Shown piece after piece: positions 56,779 to 64,000 of a stretch of 64,000 bases of DNA. The notes under the pieces were generated by a model. That model was not told the DNA's origin. It saw only the letters and a list, made by a program, of their open reading frames with translations, and searched no databases. The stretch is from a candidate division WOR-3 bacterium (lineage in GTDB: Bacteria; Hydrothermota; Tepidihabitantia; Tepidihabitantales; Tepidihabitantaceae). The position numbers and the translations under genes were made by a program. The stretch covers positions 310,001 to 374,000 of the forward strand of contig JABLXZ010000002.1 in the NCBI GenBank assembly GCA_013177935.1, written 5' to 3'. How positions within the stretch are numbered: the first letter of the stretch is position 1; every line of letters begins with the position of its first letter.

Positions 56779-57297
56779 ATGGATTTTTATGAGGTGATAA
56801 ATCGGCGTTTGAGTGTTCGGGCGTACAAAAGCGACCCGGTGCCGGATGAGGTCTTGAACCGAATCCTGGAGGCGGGAAGGCGGGCGCCCTCAGCGAAGAA
56901 CTATCAGCCCTGGAAGTTTATTGTGGTGAAGGACGTGGCGGTGCGCCAGGCGCTGGTGCCGGCGTGCCGCAATCAGGCGTTTATCGCCCAGGCGCCGGTG
57001 GTCATCTGCGGTTGTGCGATTGAGGAGCAGGCGTGGAAGGGTATGGGTGGTTACTGGTCCGCGGCGGTGGTGGATGTGACAATTGCGCTGGAGCACATCA
57101 TTTTGGCGGCAACCGCCGAAGGTTTAGGGACCTGCTGGATTGGCGCATTTATTGAGGAGGAGGTGCGCAAGGTGTTGGAAATTCCTGAGGGGGTAAAGCC
57201 GGTCGCGCTCACGCCATTAGGTTATCCGGCACAGGAGCCCAAACCCCGGGACCGCAAGCCGCTGAGCGAGATTGTCTGTTTTGACCGTTACCGGTAG
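56779..57297 (+). CDS. Nitroreductase-family flavoprotein
   Basis: 172 residues. MDFYEVINRRLSVRAYKSDP (FMN-binding R-x-S-x-R), RRAPSAKNYQPWKFIVV (about 34-50), DVTIALEHIILAATAEGLGTCWIGAF and LTPLGYPAQEP are typical of FMN-dependent nitroreductase-like proteins. It would reduce small molecules with NAD(P)H; substrate unknown. ATG 56779 has a GGGGG site and lies 20 nt after tRNA-Arg, so it is probably transcribed with it. Confidence 0.92.
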   Translation: MDFYEVINRRLSVRAYKSDPVPDEVLNRILEAGRRAPSAKNYQPWKFIVVKDVAVRQALVPACRNQAFIAQAPVVICGCAIEEQAWKGMGGYWSAAVVDVTIALEHIILAATAEGLGTCWIGAFIEEEVRKVLEIPEGVKPVALTPLGYPAQEPKPRDRKPLSEIVCFDRYR

Positions 57298-57309
57298 GTA
57301 AACTGCCCG

Positions 57310-57792
57310 TTACTTTCTTTCCCTGACCTCCAGTTCCATAACGATGGCGTCTTCGCCGTTCTCGTAATAGCCCCGGCGGATGTAGGTCGGAACAAAGCCG
57401 AATCGGCGGTAAAACTTTTGCGCGCCGGTGTTGGAGATGCGGACCTCAAGATAGACCGAATCGGCGCCCTGATGCCGGGCAAACTGGAGTGCGGTTTCCA
57501 TCAAACGGCTACCGATACCCTGGCGCCGGACTTCAGGGGCAACCGCGATGTTGGCGATGTGGACCTCTTCCCGTCCCCAGGCGATGAGATAGCCGACCAC
57601 GCGCCGGGAGTCTTCAGCAACGACGCACAGGGCATCAGGCCGAAAGATGTCCGAGGCAAAGAAGGAACGGCGCCAGGGGTTGGGAAAGGTCTGGGTTTCA
57701 ATCATCATCACCCGGTCAAGATCCGCTTCGGTCATCTGCCGGATAAGGACATTTCCGCGTTTATCTTCCTGGTCCATTTCTTTTCGGTTCAC
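57310..57792 (-). CDS. RimI-like ribosomal-protein N-acetyltransferase
   Basis: 160 residues from GTG 57792, or 155 from ATG 57777. GNAT fold with the RimI pattern: IRQMTEADLDRVMMIETQTF, NPWRRSFFASD, EVHIANIAVAPEVRRQGIGS (acetyl-CoA loop R-R-x-G-I-G, about 98-105) and LEVRISNTGAQKFYRRFGF, YYENGEDAIVMEL. It acetylates the N-terminus of ribosomal protein S18 in model bacteria; broader targets are possible. The GTG start lies 8 nt from a -10 box, supporting leaderless translation. Confidence 0.9.
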   Translation of the reverse strand: MNRKEMDQEDKRGNVLIRQMTEADLDRVMMIETQTFPNPWRRSFFASDIFRPDALCVVAEDSRRVVGYLIAWGREEVHIANIAVAPEVRRQGIGSRLMETALQFARHQGADSVYLEVRISNTGAQKFYRRFGFVPTYIRRGYYENGEDAIVMELEVRERK

Positions 57793-57800
57793 CGGACAAT

Positions 57801-57828
57801 ATGTTAGCCTGAGGAGCGGTTAAGTCAA
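57801..57828 (-). promoter_or_regulatory. Leaderless-type promoter of the RimI-like gene
   Basis: Minus strand: -35 TTGACT (57828-57823), 16-nt spacer, -10 TAACAT (57806-57801), 8 nt to GTG 57792. It is back to back with the riboswitch promoter. Confidence 0.6.
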
Positions 57829-57839
57829 ATTGGTTTTTC

Positions 57840-57867
57840 TTGACTGAAGAGCGCGGCAAGGTAATTT
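57840..57867 (+). promoter_or_regulatory. Promoter of the riboswitch/BtuB transcript
   Basis: -35 TTGACT (57840-57845), 16-nt spacer, -10 TAATTT (57862-57867). The transcript start near 57874 lies just before the riboswitch P1 stem. Confidence 0.7.
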
Positions 57868-57877
57868 CATTAAAAGG

Positions 57878-58066
57878 GACAGCGACAGACCGGAAGCGGA
57901 AGTCGCAAGCCGGTTGTCTCTGGCAAGAGCCGGAGGCACAGGGAACGCCGTGCAAATCGGCGACGGTCGCGCCCACTGTGAGCGGCGAAGATTGGTCCAT
58001 CAACGCCACTGGCAATGCCGGGAAGGCGATGGACGGTGCCGCAAGTCAGGAGACCTGGTCGCTGTC
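57878..58066 (+). ncRNA. Cobalamin riboswitch
   Basis: A perfect 9-bp closing stem GACAGCGAC (57878-57886) / GTCGCTGTC (58058-58066) encloses the aptamer. Conserved blocks are present: CACAGGGAACGCCGTGCAAA (B12-box upstream part), CGCCCACTGTGAGCGG, GCCACTGGCAATGCC-GGGAAGGC and AGTCAGGAGACCTGG near the 3' end. Between it and ATG 58105 the ribosome site AAAGGAG lies in the loop of a short ACGG/CCGT hairpin. So control is probably at translation initiation. It precedes a BtuB-like receptor, its classic partner. Confidence 0.95.
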
Positions 58067-58104
58067 AAGGTCGGTAAACTCTTTGCACGGAAAGGAGTGC
58101 CGTA

Positions 58105-60213
58105 ATGGTTCTACTGTTCTTAGTTTCCCTTCTTACCCCATCCGGGGTTTTCCAGGGTCAGGTTTTTGACGCCACGACAAGAGCACCGGTGCCGTTTGCC
58201 GAGGTTGAGGTTGCGCCCGCCGGGTTAAAGGTAATCGCCGATTCGCTGGGAAGTTTTCAGGTTAATACCGATGGTCTCGATGAAAAATTTACCATAACAG
58301 TATCACGGCTCGGGTACGAAACGCGGGTGTGGAAGGATGTTACTGTTGATAAAACAACGGTGTTTTACCTTTTACCCCGGGCGATTCCGGTCTCAGGGGT
58401 AACAAGCACCGCGAGCCGGCTTGGTGCGCTCGTCGCGGTTGCCCAGCCGTTAGCAGTGATAAAAAATGAGCCGAGCCGGACCCAAGGTTTTAACGATGTC
58501 GGTGGAGTTATTGGGGCGGATGGTGGTGCGCAGATAAACGACTACGGCAATCTGACCACGGTTATGCTGCGCGGGGCGAATGCCGAACAAACGGTAGTGA
58601 TGCTTGACGGTGTGCGGTTAAACTCAAGCCTTAACAACATCGCTGACCTCAGTTTGATTCCCCTGGTGTTTGCCGAGGAGGTGGAGGTGATGCGGGGTGG
58701 TGCCTCAGCCTTGTACGGAGCGAATCCGATTGGCGGTGTCGTGAACATAAAAACCCCGGAGCCGAAAAAAGGTGGTGCCAGAGTTGGTTTAGGGGTGGGT
58801 TCGCTGGGCAGGCGTAATGGTAGCGTAGTGATTTCTGTGCCGGGAACGGTGAACTTCCTTTTTGCCGGTGGTTTGTTACAGTCAAAAAATCGGTGGAGTT
58901 ATCGTGATGCGCTTGATTCGGTCCGGACCCGTTTGAACTGTGACATCAGCCGGGGTGATTTGCTTTTGAAGTCGCAAACAAGGTTCTGGGACCGGCACTA
59001 CCTGTCTTTCTCCGGGGTGCTTGGTGTTGCAGACCGGGGTTCGCCCGGTCCGATTTCCTTTCCTTCGGACAGCGCCCGGCTCCGGGATTCAAGGTTGATG
59101 ACGATTCTTGGTTACGACCTGCAGGAGTCGGACAATGCCCGGCTCAGCTGCCGTTTCTCTCATCAGCGCACCTGGCAGAACTACTTTAACCCTTCAATCT
59201 ACTTTACCGCGAACGACACCCACCAGATATATCAGACCGGTGTTAATCTCAATCAGTGGTTTAGCCCGCTGCGGTGGTTTACCGGTAATCTTGGTCTGGA
59301 GTCGTTTATTGAGCAGGCAAAGAGTACAAAGGTCGGCAGTCCGAACCGGACAACAACCGCACTGTACCTTGAAGTCGGAATCTCCGGGGGCGGGCTGGAA
59401 CTGAAACCGGCGGTGCGCTACGACCTGTTAATGAGCAAAGGTGGATTAACCGGGGAGGTACCAGTTAAACGGAGTTATGGGGCGGTTAGCCCGAAACTGG
59501 CGCTGATTGTAAGCCGATTTTACCCGATGAGTTTTTATCTGGGGGTGAACCGCTCTTTTCGTGCGCCAACATTTAATGAGTTGTGGTGGCCCGATGATGG
59601 CTGGACCGCAGGGAATGCGGGTCTGGCACCCGAATTTGGAACCGGAATTGATGGCGGTGTTGGTTATGAGATGGCGGGTAAAGGCAGGCTGCGATTGGGA
59701 GTTTATGGAACACAGTTTTCTAATCTAATTCAATGGCTACCGGACAACAACCTCAAATATCAACCGGTTAATGTGGCATCAGCCACGGTTAGTGGCGGGG
59801 AGTTAGAAGCCGATTTTGGTTTTGGGTGGTTTGGGTTCAATCTGAATGCGACATTGCAGCGGTGTCGAACCGAAGGAAAGGTGTTGCCTTACAGGCCCTT
59901 ACTTTCCGGAAAAGGTAGGGTTTGGCTGGCGTATTTGGGGAACAACGAGCCGCCGGTTGTTAAGTTACTCTTAAGCGGAAGGGCGGTATCAAATCGGTTT
60001 ACCAATAAGGATAACACCGACACGCTCCCTAAATTTGCAATCTTTGATGCCGAGATGGTGATTGACCCGATTCGCGCACTAACCTGGAAGAACAACTGGC
60101 ACTGCCAACTGGCATTGGGCTGCAGGAACATATTCAACCAGCAGTATCAGGAGATAAAAGACTATCCGTTACCAGACATGAATGTCTATTTAGAAATAGA
60201 TATTGGTTTATAG
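58105..60213 (+). CDS. BtuB-like TonB-dependent outer-membrane receptor
   Basis: 702 residues. A short signal peptide (about 1-17), a carboxypeptidase-regulatory-like domain (18-95, GQVFDATTRAPVPFAEVEV), a plug domain (about 105-220: TVMLRGANAEQTVVMLDGVR, EEVEVMRGGASALYGANPIG, GVVNIKT) and a 22-strand-type barrel ending in NVYLEIDIGL. With the cobalamin riboswitch immediately upstream it is very likely a cobalamin (or cobinamide) receptor. The inner-membrane BtuFCD and TonB are outside the window. Its 3' end overlaps the convergent M23 peptidase gene by 28 bp. Confidence 0.92.
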   Translation: MVLLFLVSLLTPSGVFQGQVFDATTRAPVPFAEVEVAPAGLKVIADSLGSFQVNTDGLDEKFTITVSRLGYETRVWKDVTVDKTTVFYLLPRAIPVSGVTSTASRLGALVAVAQPLAVIKNEPSRTQGFNDVGGVIGADGGAQINDYGNLTTVMLRGANAEQTVVMLDGVRLNSSLNNIADLSLIPLVFAEEVEVMRGGASALYGANPIGGVVNIKTPEPKKGGARVGLGVGSLGRRNGSVVISVPGTVNFLFAGGLLQSKNRWSYRDALDSVRTRLNCDISRGDLLLKSQTRFWDRHYLSFSGVLGVADRGSPGPISFPSDSARLRDSRLMTILGYDLQESDNARLSCRFSHQRTWQNYFNPSIYFTANDTHQIYQTGVNLNQWFSPLRWFTGNLGLESFIEQAKSTKVGSPNRTTTALYLEVGISGGGLELKPAVRYDLLMSKGGLTGEVPVKRSYGAVSPKLALIVSRFYPMSFYLGVNRSFRAPTFNELWWPDDGWTAGNAGLAPEFGTGIDGGVGYEMAGKGRLRLGVYGTQFSNLIQWLPDNNLKYQPVNVASATVSGGELEADFGFGWFGFNLNATLQRCRTEGKVLPYRPLLSGKGRVWLAYLGNNEPPVVKLLLSGRAVSNRFTNKDNTDTLPKFAIFDAEMVIDPIRALTWKNNWHCQLALGCRNIFNQQYQEIKDYPLPDMNVYLEIDIGL

Positions 60214-61487
60214 TTGGTGATGGATGAGTCCTGATGGTTGAGGCTGTTAACCTTCTTTATTAAAGAGAGGTAGTAATCCTTAGTTTCGTTAAATAGTTGC
60301 AGATACTTTTTGGCGACCGGCTCTGCTCTTGGCGGTATAACTTTTAGTGGATTGACCGGTTTGCCCCCTTTGCGAATTTCAAAGTGGAGGTGGGGACCGG
60401 TCGCAAGCCCGGTAGCGCCCACATAGCCTACGGTTGCGCCCTGCCGGACAAATCTGCCCTCTTTTATTCCAGGACCATACTTAGACAGATGGCCATAGCG
60501 GGAGACAAGACCGCCGGAATGTTTTATTTCTACCAGGTGGCCATAACCACCACACCAGCGCGCCCTGATCACGGTGCCGTCAGCGATGGCGCTCACCGGA
60601 GTGCCGCGCGGTGCCACATAGTCAACGCCCTGATGCGGGCGGTAAATCCTTAAAATGGGATGGAACCGCATGCCGAAGTAGGAGGACACTTTGGCAAAGG
60701 AGAGCGGCGAACGGAGCACAGTCTTGCGCAGTGATTGGCCCTTTTCGTTGTAGTAGTCCCAGCGACCTGAGGGGTCTTTAAAGTAGAAGCCGTAAACATT
60801 TTCGGTTTTGCTCTTGTAGTGGACCGCATAGATTCGGCCATAGCCGTAGGTCTTACCATCAACATTCAACTGGTCAACGAGCAGTTCAAAGGTGTCGCCG
60901 TTGTTGCATTCGGTGAAAAAGTCAATGTCGTAGCGCAGGATTTCGGCAAAGTTGACGACCAGTTCGGGAGTCCCGCCGATTTTGAGTAACGAGTTCCAGA
61001 GGGAGTTTTCAATTGTGCCCGTGAAGATGCATTTAACCGTGTCAACGGGTTTTATTATTTTTTGTGCGGTTGCATTACCCGCTGAGTCCAGAGAAACTTC
61101 ATAGGTGGTGATTAAGTTCGGGTGGTAGTCAACACGGGCAAGGTTCAAGCCTTGATAGTAGAAGGAAACCGAGTCGCCCGGCTTCATCTTGCGGAAGTCG
61201 AAGTCGGTGCGGCGGAGGGCGGCGTAGATGGTGTTGATCGTCGTTTCGGTCAGGCAAAAGCGCCGCAGGAGCTGGGCAAGCACTTCATTTTTGTCAAGGG
61301 TGGCGCCGGTATGGTAAATTGAGTCCGGGTTCGGAAGTTCGGGACCACATACCGGTGCCGGCGGGCGTTTGACCCGGAAGAGGAAAAGGGCGATCGTCGC
61401 CGCGCTGATAATCGGGATAAGGAGTAGCCAGCGGGAAAGCGGTTTTGCTGTTTTCGCGGGAGGTGGGGTTAGGGGTGGCGGAATCAT
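60186..61487 (-). CDS. M23 (LytM-type) peptidoglycan endopeptidase
   Basis: 433 residues from ATG 61487, chosen because it overlaps the feoB stop as ATGA; the longer frame from 61532 would lie inside feoB. One N-terminal membrane anchor (WLLLIPIISAATIALFLF), an OapA/LysM-like middle part, and an M23 domain at about 270-375: HQGVDYVAPRGTPV (zinc His and Asp), GYGHLVEIKHSGGLVSRYGH, and GPHLHFEIRKGG with the third zinc ligand. Probably cleaves peptidoglycan cross-links in the periplasm. Coupling to feoB is unusual. Confidence 0.9.
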   Translation of the reverse strand: MIPPPLTPPPAKTAKPLSRWLLLIPIISAATIALFLFRVKRPPAPVCGPELPNPDSIYHTGATLDKNEVLAQLLRRFCLTETTINTIYAALRRTDFDFRKMKPGDSVSFYYQGLNLARVDYHPNLITTYEVSLDSAGNATAQKIIKPVDTVKCIFTGTIENSLWNSLLKIGGTPELVVNFAEILRYDIDFFTECNNGDTFELLVDQLNVDGKTYGYGRIYAVHYKSKTENVYGFYFKDPSGRWDYYNEKGQSLRKTVLRSPLSFAKVSSYFGMRFHPILRIYRPHQGVDYVAPRGTPVSAIADGTVIRARWCGGYGHLVEIKHSGGLVSRYGHLSKYGPGIKEGRFVRQGATVGYVGATGLATGPHLHFEIRKGGKPVNPLKVIPPRAEPVAKKYLQLFNETKDYYLSLIKKVNSLNHQDSSITNYKPISISK

Positions 61488-63511
61488 AAAATGGTCCTGC
61501 CTAATTGGTAGATGCCGGTGGCGGTGAGCCACGAGACGAGAAGGGTGTAGAGTGCGGCAAAAGCCGCCCAGCGTCCGCCCAGTTCGCGCCGAATCGCTGC
61601 AAAGGTGGCAACGCAGGGAAAGTACAAAAGGGAAAAAACCATAAAGGCGTAGGCGGAAAGCGGTGTGAAGTATGACTGGAGTGCGCCGGTTAACCCTTCC
61701 GGGCTACTGCTGTGGATAGTGGCGAGGGTACTGATGACAATCTCTTTTGCCACAACACCGGCAAGGAGCGCCACCGCTGCCCACCAGTACCCGAATCCCG
61801 CGGGTTTCAACAGCGGCGCAAGCAGATTGCCAATTTTTCCTAATAGACTCTGGGCTGAGGCGTTTGGCACTCCCCAGGGTAATCTGCCCAAAAGCCAGAC
61901 AACAACCACTGCCGGTGCAATCACCACGCCGGCGCGCCGGATGAACAGCCAGGTTCGCGCCCAGGCGGGACGGAGAACGGTGCGCCAGGCAGGCGTGTGA
62001 TAGGGTGGCAATTCCATAATCAATGGGGCATCTTCTTGGCGGAAGAAGAGATGCCGCAGAAGCCGGGCGATGGCAACCGCGATGAGTACGCCCAGGAGGT
62101 AAAGGGAAAAGACGACAAGAAATCGTGCCCGGCTGAAGAAAACACTGGCAAACAGGATGTAAATGGGCAATCGCGCCGAGCAGGAGATTAGCGGGGTTGC
62201 CAGGATGGTGAGGATGCGGTCTTTGCGCGCTTCGAGCGTCCGGGCGGCAAGAACCGCCGGCACATTGCAGCCAAAGCCTAAAAGTAAAGGAATGAACGAT
62301 TTACCGTGCAAGCCCATCTTGTGCATAAATTTGTCCATAAGAAACGCCGCCCGCGCCATATAACCGGAGTCTTCAAGCAGGGCAAGGATAATGTAGAGGA
62401 TGATTATGTTGGGAATAAATTTCAGAACCGCGCCGATGCTGGTGATGAGCCCATCGGCGATCAGCGAAGTAAACCATTCGGGGACGAAGAGGTTGCTGAG
62501 GAGGGTTGCGACACCGCGGGCAAACAGGTTAAATAATCTGTCAAGGAGCTGGCTTAAAGGTGTCCCGAGGGCAAAGACAATAAAGAAGGTTAACGCCATC
62601 ATTAAAAAGAAGAGCGGGATGCCCAGGACGCGGTTGAGTACGATGGAGTCGATCACTTCGGACAGTTCCAGCGAGCGCTGGATTTTTGGTGTCTGGTGAA
62701 CGCACTCTTTCAATACCCCCCGGATGAAACCGTAGCGCCGTTCAATGATGGCGCTCTGGGCGTCGTGCCGGTGGCGCCGGGTTAATTCGGCGCGAAAGGC
62801 GGACGCGACGCGGGTTGCCTGGGTCAGGGCGGCATCAGCCAGCGGTAATGTATCAGTCCCCGCTTCTCCAGTTTCCAGCAGTTTCAGCGCCTGCCAGCGG
62901 CGCTCATCTTCCGGAACCGTCGCCGGTAATGCACTCATTATCCGGGCGACATCGCGCTCAATCTCTTCGCCGTAATCAATGCGCAAGGGTTTGGATTTTT
63001 TTTCTTCCCGGCTCAGATTGTGAATCGCCTCCTTCAACTGTTCAACTCCTTCAAGCCGGGCGGCGACAAGCGGTACAACTTTAACTCCCAGCAGCCGGCT
63101 CAGCCCTTCGGTATCAACTTCTATCCCTTTTGCCCGGGCAATGTCCATCATATTCAGGGCGACGATTACCTGAGCGCCCATCTCCAGCAGCTGGACAACA
63201 AGATAGAGATTGCGCTCCAAGTTTGAGGCATCAACGACCGCGACAACACCATCCGGCTTTTCGCTGATGAGAAAGTTACGGGCAATGCGCTCGTCAATCG
63301 TCCAGGCGTCAAGGGCATAAGTGCCGGGCAGGTCAACAACCGTGACCTCATGACCCTGATAGACCGAGCGTCCTTCATGCTTCTCCACCGTGACCCCGGG
63401 CCAGTTGCCAACCGCCACGGCGCCGCCCGTGAGGGCGTTGAAAATGGTACTTTTGCCGGAGTTGGGGTTGCCGGCGATGGCGATTTTAATCGGTCGTTTG
63501 GACTTCATCAC
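61484..63511 (-). CDS. feoB: FeoB ferrous iron transporter
   Basis: 675 residues. G domain: GNPNSGKS (14-21, G1), GVTVEKHEG (G2), DLPGTYALD (G3), NMMD (G4). Membrane part with two Gate-type repeats: LLGFGCNVPAVLAAR (about 407-421) and VAKEIVISTLATIHSS near 604, plus PCVATFAAIRRELG. It imports Fe(II) under anoxic conditions. Start ATG 63511 overlaps the feoA end by 26 bp. It lacks the long C-terminal Cys-rich tail of some enterobacterial FeoB. Confidence 0.96.
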   Translation of the reverse strand: MMKSKRPIKIAIAGNPNSGKSTIFNALTGGAVAVGNWPGVTVEKHEGRSVYQGHEVTVVDLPGTYALDAWTIDERIARNFLISEKPDGVVAVVDASNLERNLYLVVQLLEMGAQVIVALNMMDIARAKGIEVDTEGLSRLLGVKVVPLVAARLEGVEQLKEAIHNLSREEKKSKPLRIDYGEEIERDVARIMSALPATVPEDERRWQALKLLETGEAGTDTLPLADAALTQATRVASAFRAELTRRHRHDAQSAIIERRYGFIRGVLKECVHQTPKIQRSLELSEVIDSIVLNRVLGIPLFFLMMALTFFIVFALGTPLSQLLDRLFNLFARGVATLLSNLFVPEWFTSLIADGLITSIGAVLKFIPNIIILYIILALLEDSGYMARAAFLMDKFMHKMGLHGKSFIPLLLGFGCNVPAVLAARTLEARKDRILTILATPLISCSARLPIYILFASVFFSRARFLVVFSLYLLGVLIAVAIARLLRHLFFRQEDAPLIMELPPYHTPAWRTVLRPAWARTWLFIRRAGVVIAPAVVVVWLLGRLPWGVPNASAQSLLGKIGNLLAPLLKPAGFGYWWAAVALLAGVVAKEIVISTLATIHSSSPEGLTGALQSYFTPLSAYAFMVFSLLYFPCVATFAAIRRELGGRWAAFAALYTLLVSWLTATGIYQLGRTIL

Positions 63512-63959
63512 TCTCAGCGATTACCGTTATGCGACCTGCCATTCCCCGACCAATTTGCAGCAACCGACCCTGAATCTCCAGTGTGACCGGACCGGTGTGC
63601 CCGTTCTCTTTCCGCACCACCACCGCATCAGGCACAACCCCCTGACGGGCAAGTTTTGCAACCAGCCCGCGACCGCCGGAAATTCCGATAACCCTGAATC
63701 GGCCCGGTGGCGCTTCACTTAACCGATAGGTTTTAATCGGTTCCACAATCACCAGTTCTGCTTCTTCCTGACGCAGGGAGATACAGTAGCCCAGCAGTTC
63801 GTAAGCACGCGGGTCGCCCATTGGTGCGCAGCGCGAAACCCGGACCCGAACCCCGGGAACAAAACCCATCGTTTCCAGTCGGCGCCGTAGTGCCGGTTTT
63901 CCTTCAACCGTTTGGATAACGCCCCAGTCGCCCACGGCAAGTTCGCTCAGTCTTTTCAT
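63486..63959 (-). CDS. feoA: Tandem FeoA-domain protein
   Basis: 157 residues, about twice the usual FeoA length, made of two SH3-like FeoA units: residues 3-72 (LSELAVGDWGVIQTVEG, RRRLETMGFVPGVRVRVSRC) and 80-150 (LSEAPPGRFRVIGISGG, LARQGVVPDAVVVRKENG). FeoA modulates FeoB. The second unit is more diverged. Start ATG 63959 overlaps the stop of an upstream gene as ATGA, so the operon continues beyond the window. Confidence 0.93.
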   Translation of the reverse strand: MKRLSELAVGDWGVIQTVEGKPALRRRLETMGFVPGVRVRVSRCAPMGDPRAYELLGYCISLRQEEAELVIVEPIKTYRLSEAPPGRFRVIGISGGRGLVAKLARQGVVPDAVVVRKENGHTGPVTLEIQGRLLQIGRGMAGRITVIAESDEVQTTD

Positions 63960-64000
63960 CGGACTCCGAGTCGGCGGATAAATCCCATCAGGCGCTGCGC
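63956..64000 (-). CDS. C-terminal end of an upstream gene (partial)
   Basis: The last 14 codons before a TGA at 63958-63956, ending RLMGFIRRLGVR. It overlaps feoA by ATGA. Too short to identify. Position upstream of feoAB would fit an iron regulator or another transport gene, but this is only a guess from context. Confidence 0.5.
   Translation of the reverse strand, partial: AQRLMGFIRRLGVR

Noticed and set aside
61488-61532. Longer start for the M23 peptidase at 61532
   Set aside because: It lies inside feoB; ATG 61487 makes an ATGA overlap with the feoB stop and is followed by the membrane anchor.

Overview
The window is a 64 kb stretch of a diderm, strictly anaerobic-looking bacterium. 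Outer-membrane functions are present: a TonB-dependent receptor, SurA-like chaperones, signal peptidase II and a DUF5916 barrel protein. Anaerobiosis is suggested by FeoAB, a B12-dependent class II ribonucleotide reductase and a very large NADH/heterodisulfide-reductase-type (Flx/Hdr) redox cluster. The mixture (PKD plus PQQ-propeller lipoproteins, MvhD/Hdr cluster, CofE-like orphan, short dispersed repeats) reminds me of uncultured candidate phyla such as WOR-3/Stahlbacteria. That placement is inference only; there is no rRNA here.

Layout. 1-3.5 kb: minus-strand surface-polysaccharide genes (partial MurJ-like flippase, DegT aminotransferase, WbpB-WbpD-like fusion). 3.7-5.0 kb: AT-rich TIR-TPR gene. 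5.1-8.3 kb: GT-C membrane glycosyltransferase and an orphan CofE-like protein. 8.3-12.3 kb: MurJ, PAC2, GNAT and a small charged protein. 12.4-15.9 kb: tRNA(CAU), two small membrane proteins, pyrR-pyrB-pyrC. 15.9-18.1 kb: DUF5916 protein. 18.1-32.5 kb: surface lipoproteins and three SurA/PrsA-type isomerases, with an exact-looking 5,750-bp tandem duplication whose junction makes an in-frame chimeric lipoprotein. 32.6-33.4 kb: DUF72. 33.7-50.6 kb: a 13-gene operon of Flx/Hdr redox proteins ending in archease. 50.6-53.2 kb: cysteine desulfurase, LspA and a zinc-ribbon/nuclease-like protein. 53.4-55.6 kb: nrdJ. 55.9-57.8 kb: DUF554, tRNA-Arg(CCG), nitroreductase, RimI-like. 57.8-60.2 kb: cobalamin riboswitch and BtuB-like receptor. 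60.2-64 kb: M23 peptidase, FeoB, tandem FeoA and the tail of one more gene.

How the parts fit. The redox operon combines an NAD(P)H-oxidising flavoprotein (FlxA-like), several Fe-S electron carriers, two MvhD-type adaptors, HdrB, HdrC modules and three HdrA-family polypeptides holding five HdrA modules. One of these is interrupted by a GltD/NfnL-like flavin module. This suggests a flavin-based electron-bifurcating or confurcating assembly linking NAD(P)H, ferredoxin and a thiol/disulfide couple. I found no hydrogenase or formate dehydrogenase catalytic subunit in it. Cysteine desulfurase and FeoAB would supply sulfur and iron. BtuB under a B12 riboswitch fits the need of NrdJ for cobalamin.

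Two genome-wide habits are visible. First, many transcription units start with a sigma70-like promoter whose -10 box ends only about 5-10 nt before an ATG/GTG/TTG, implying leaderless mRNAs. Second, a dispersed repeat (a purine-rich GCAGAAGAGCAGAAG-type segment, R1, often joined to a GC-rich hairpin, R2) sits at the starts of several genes, always in one reading frame, and enters coding regions. All identifications are from reading the sequence; no searches were run.
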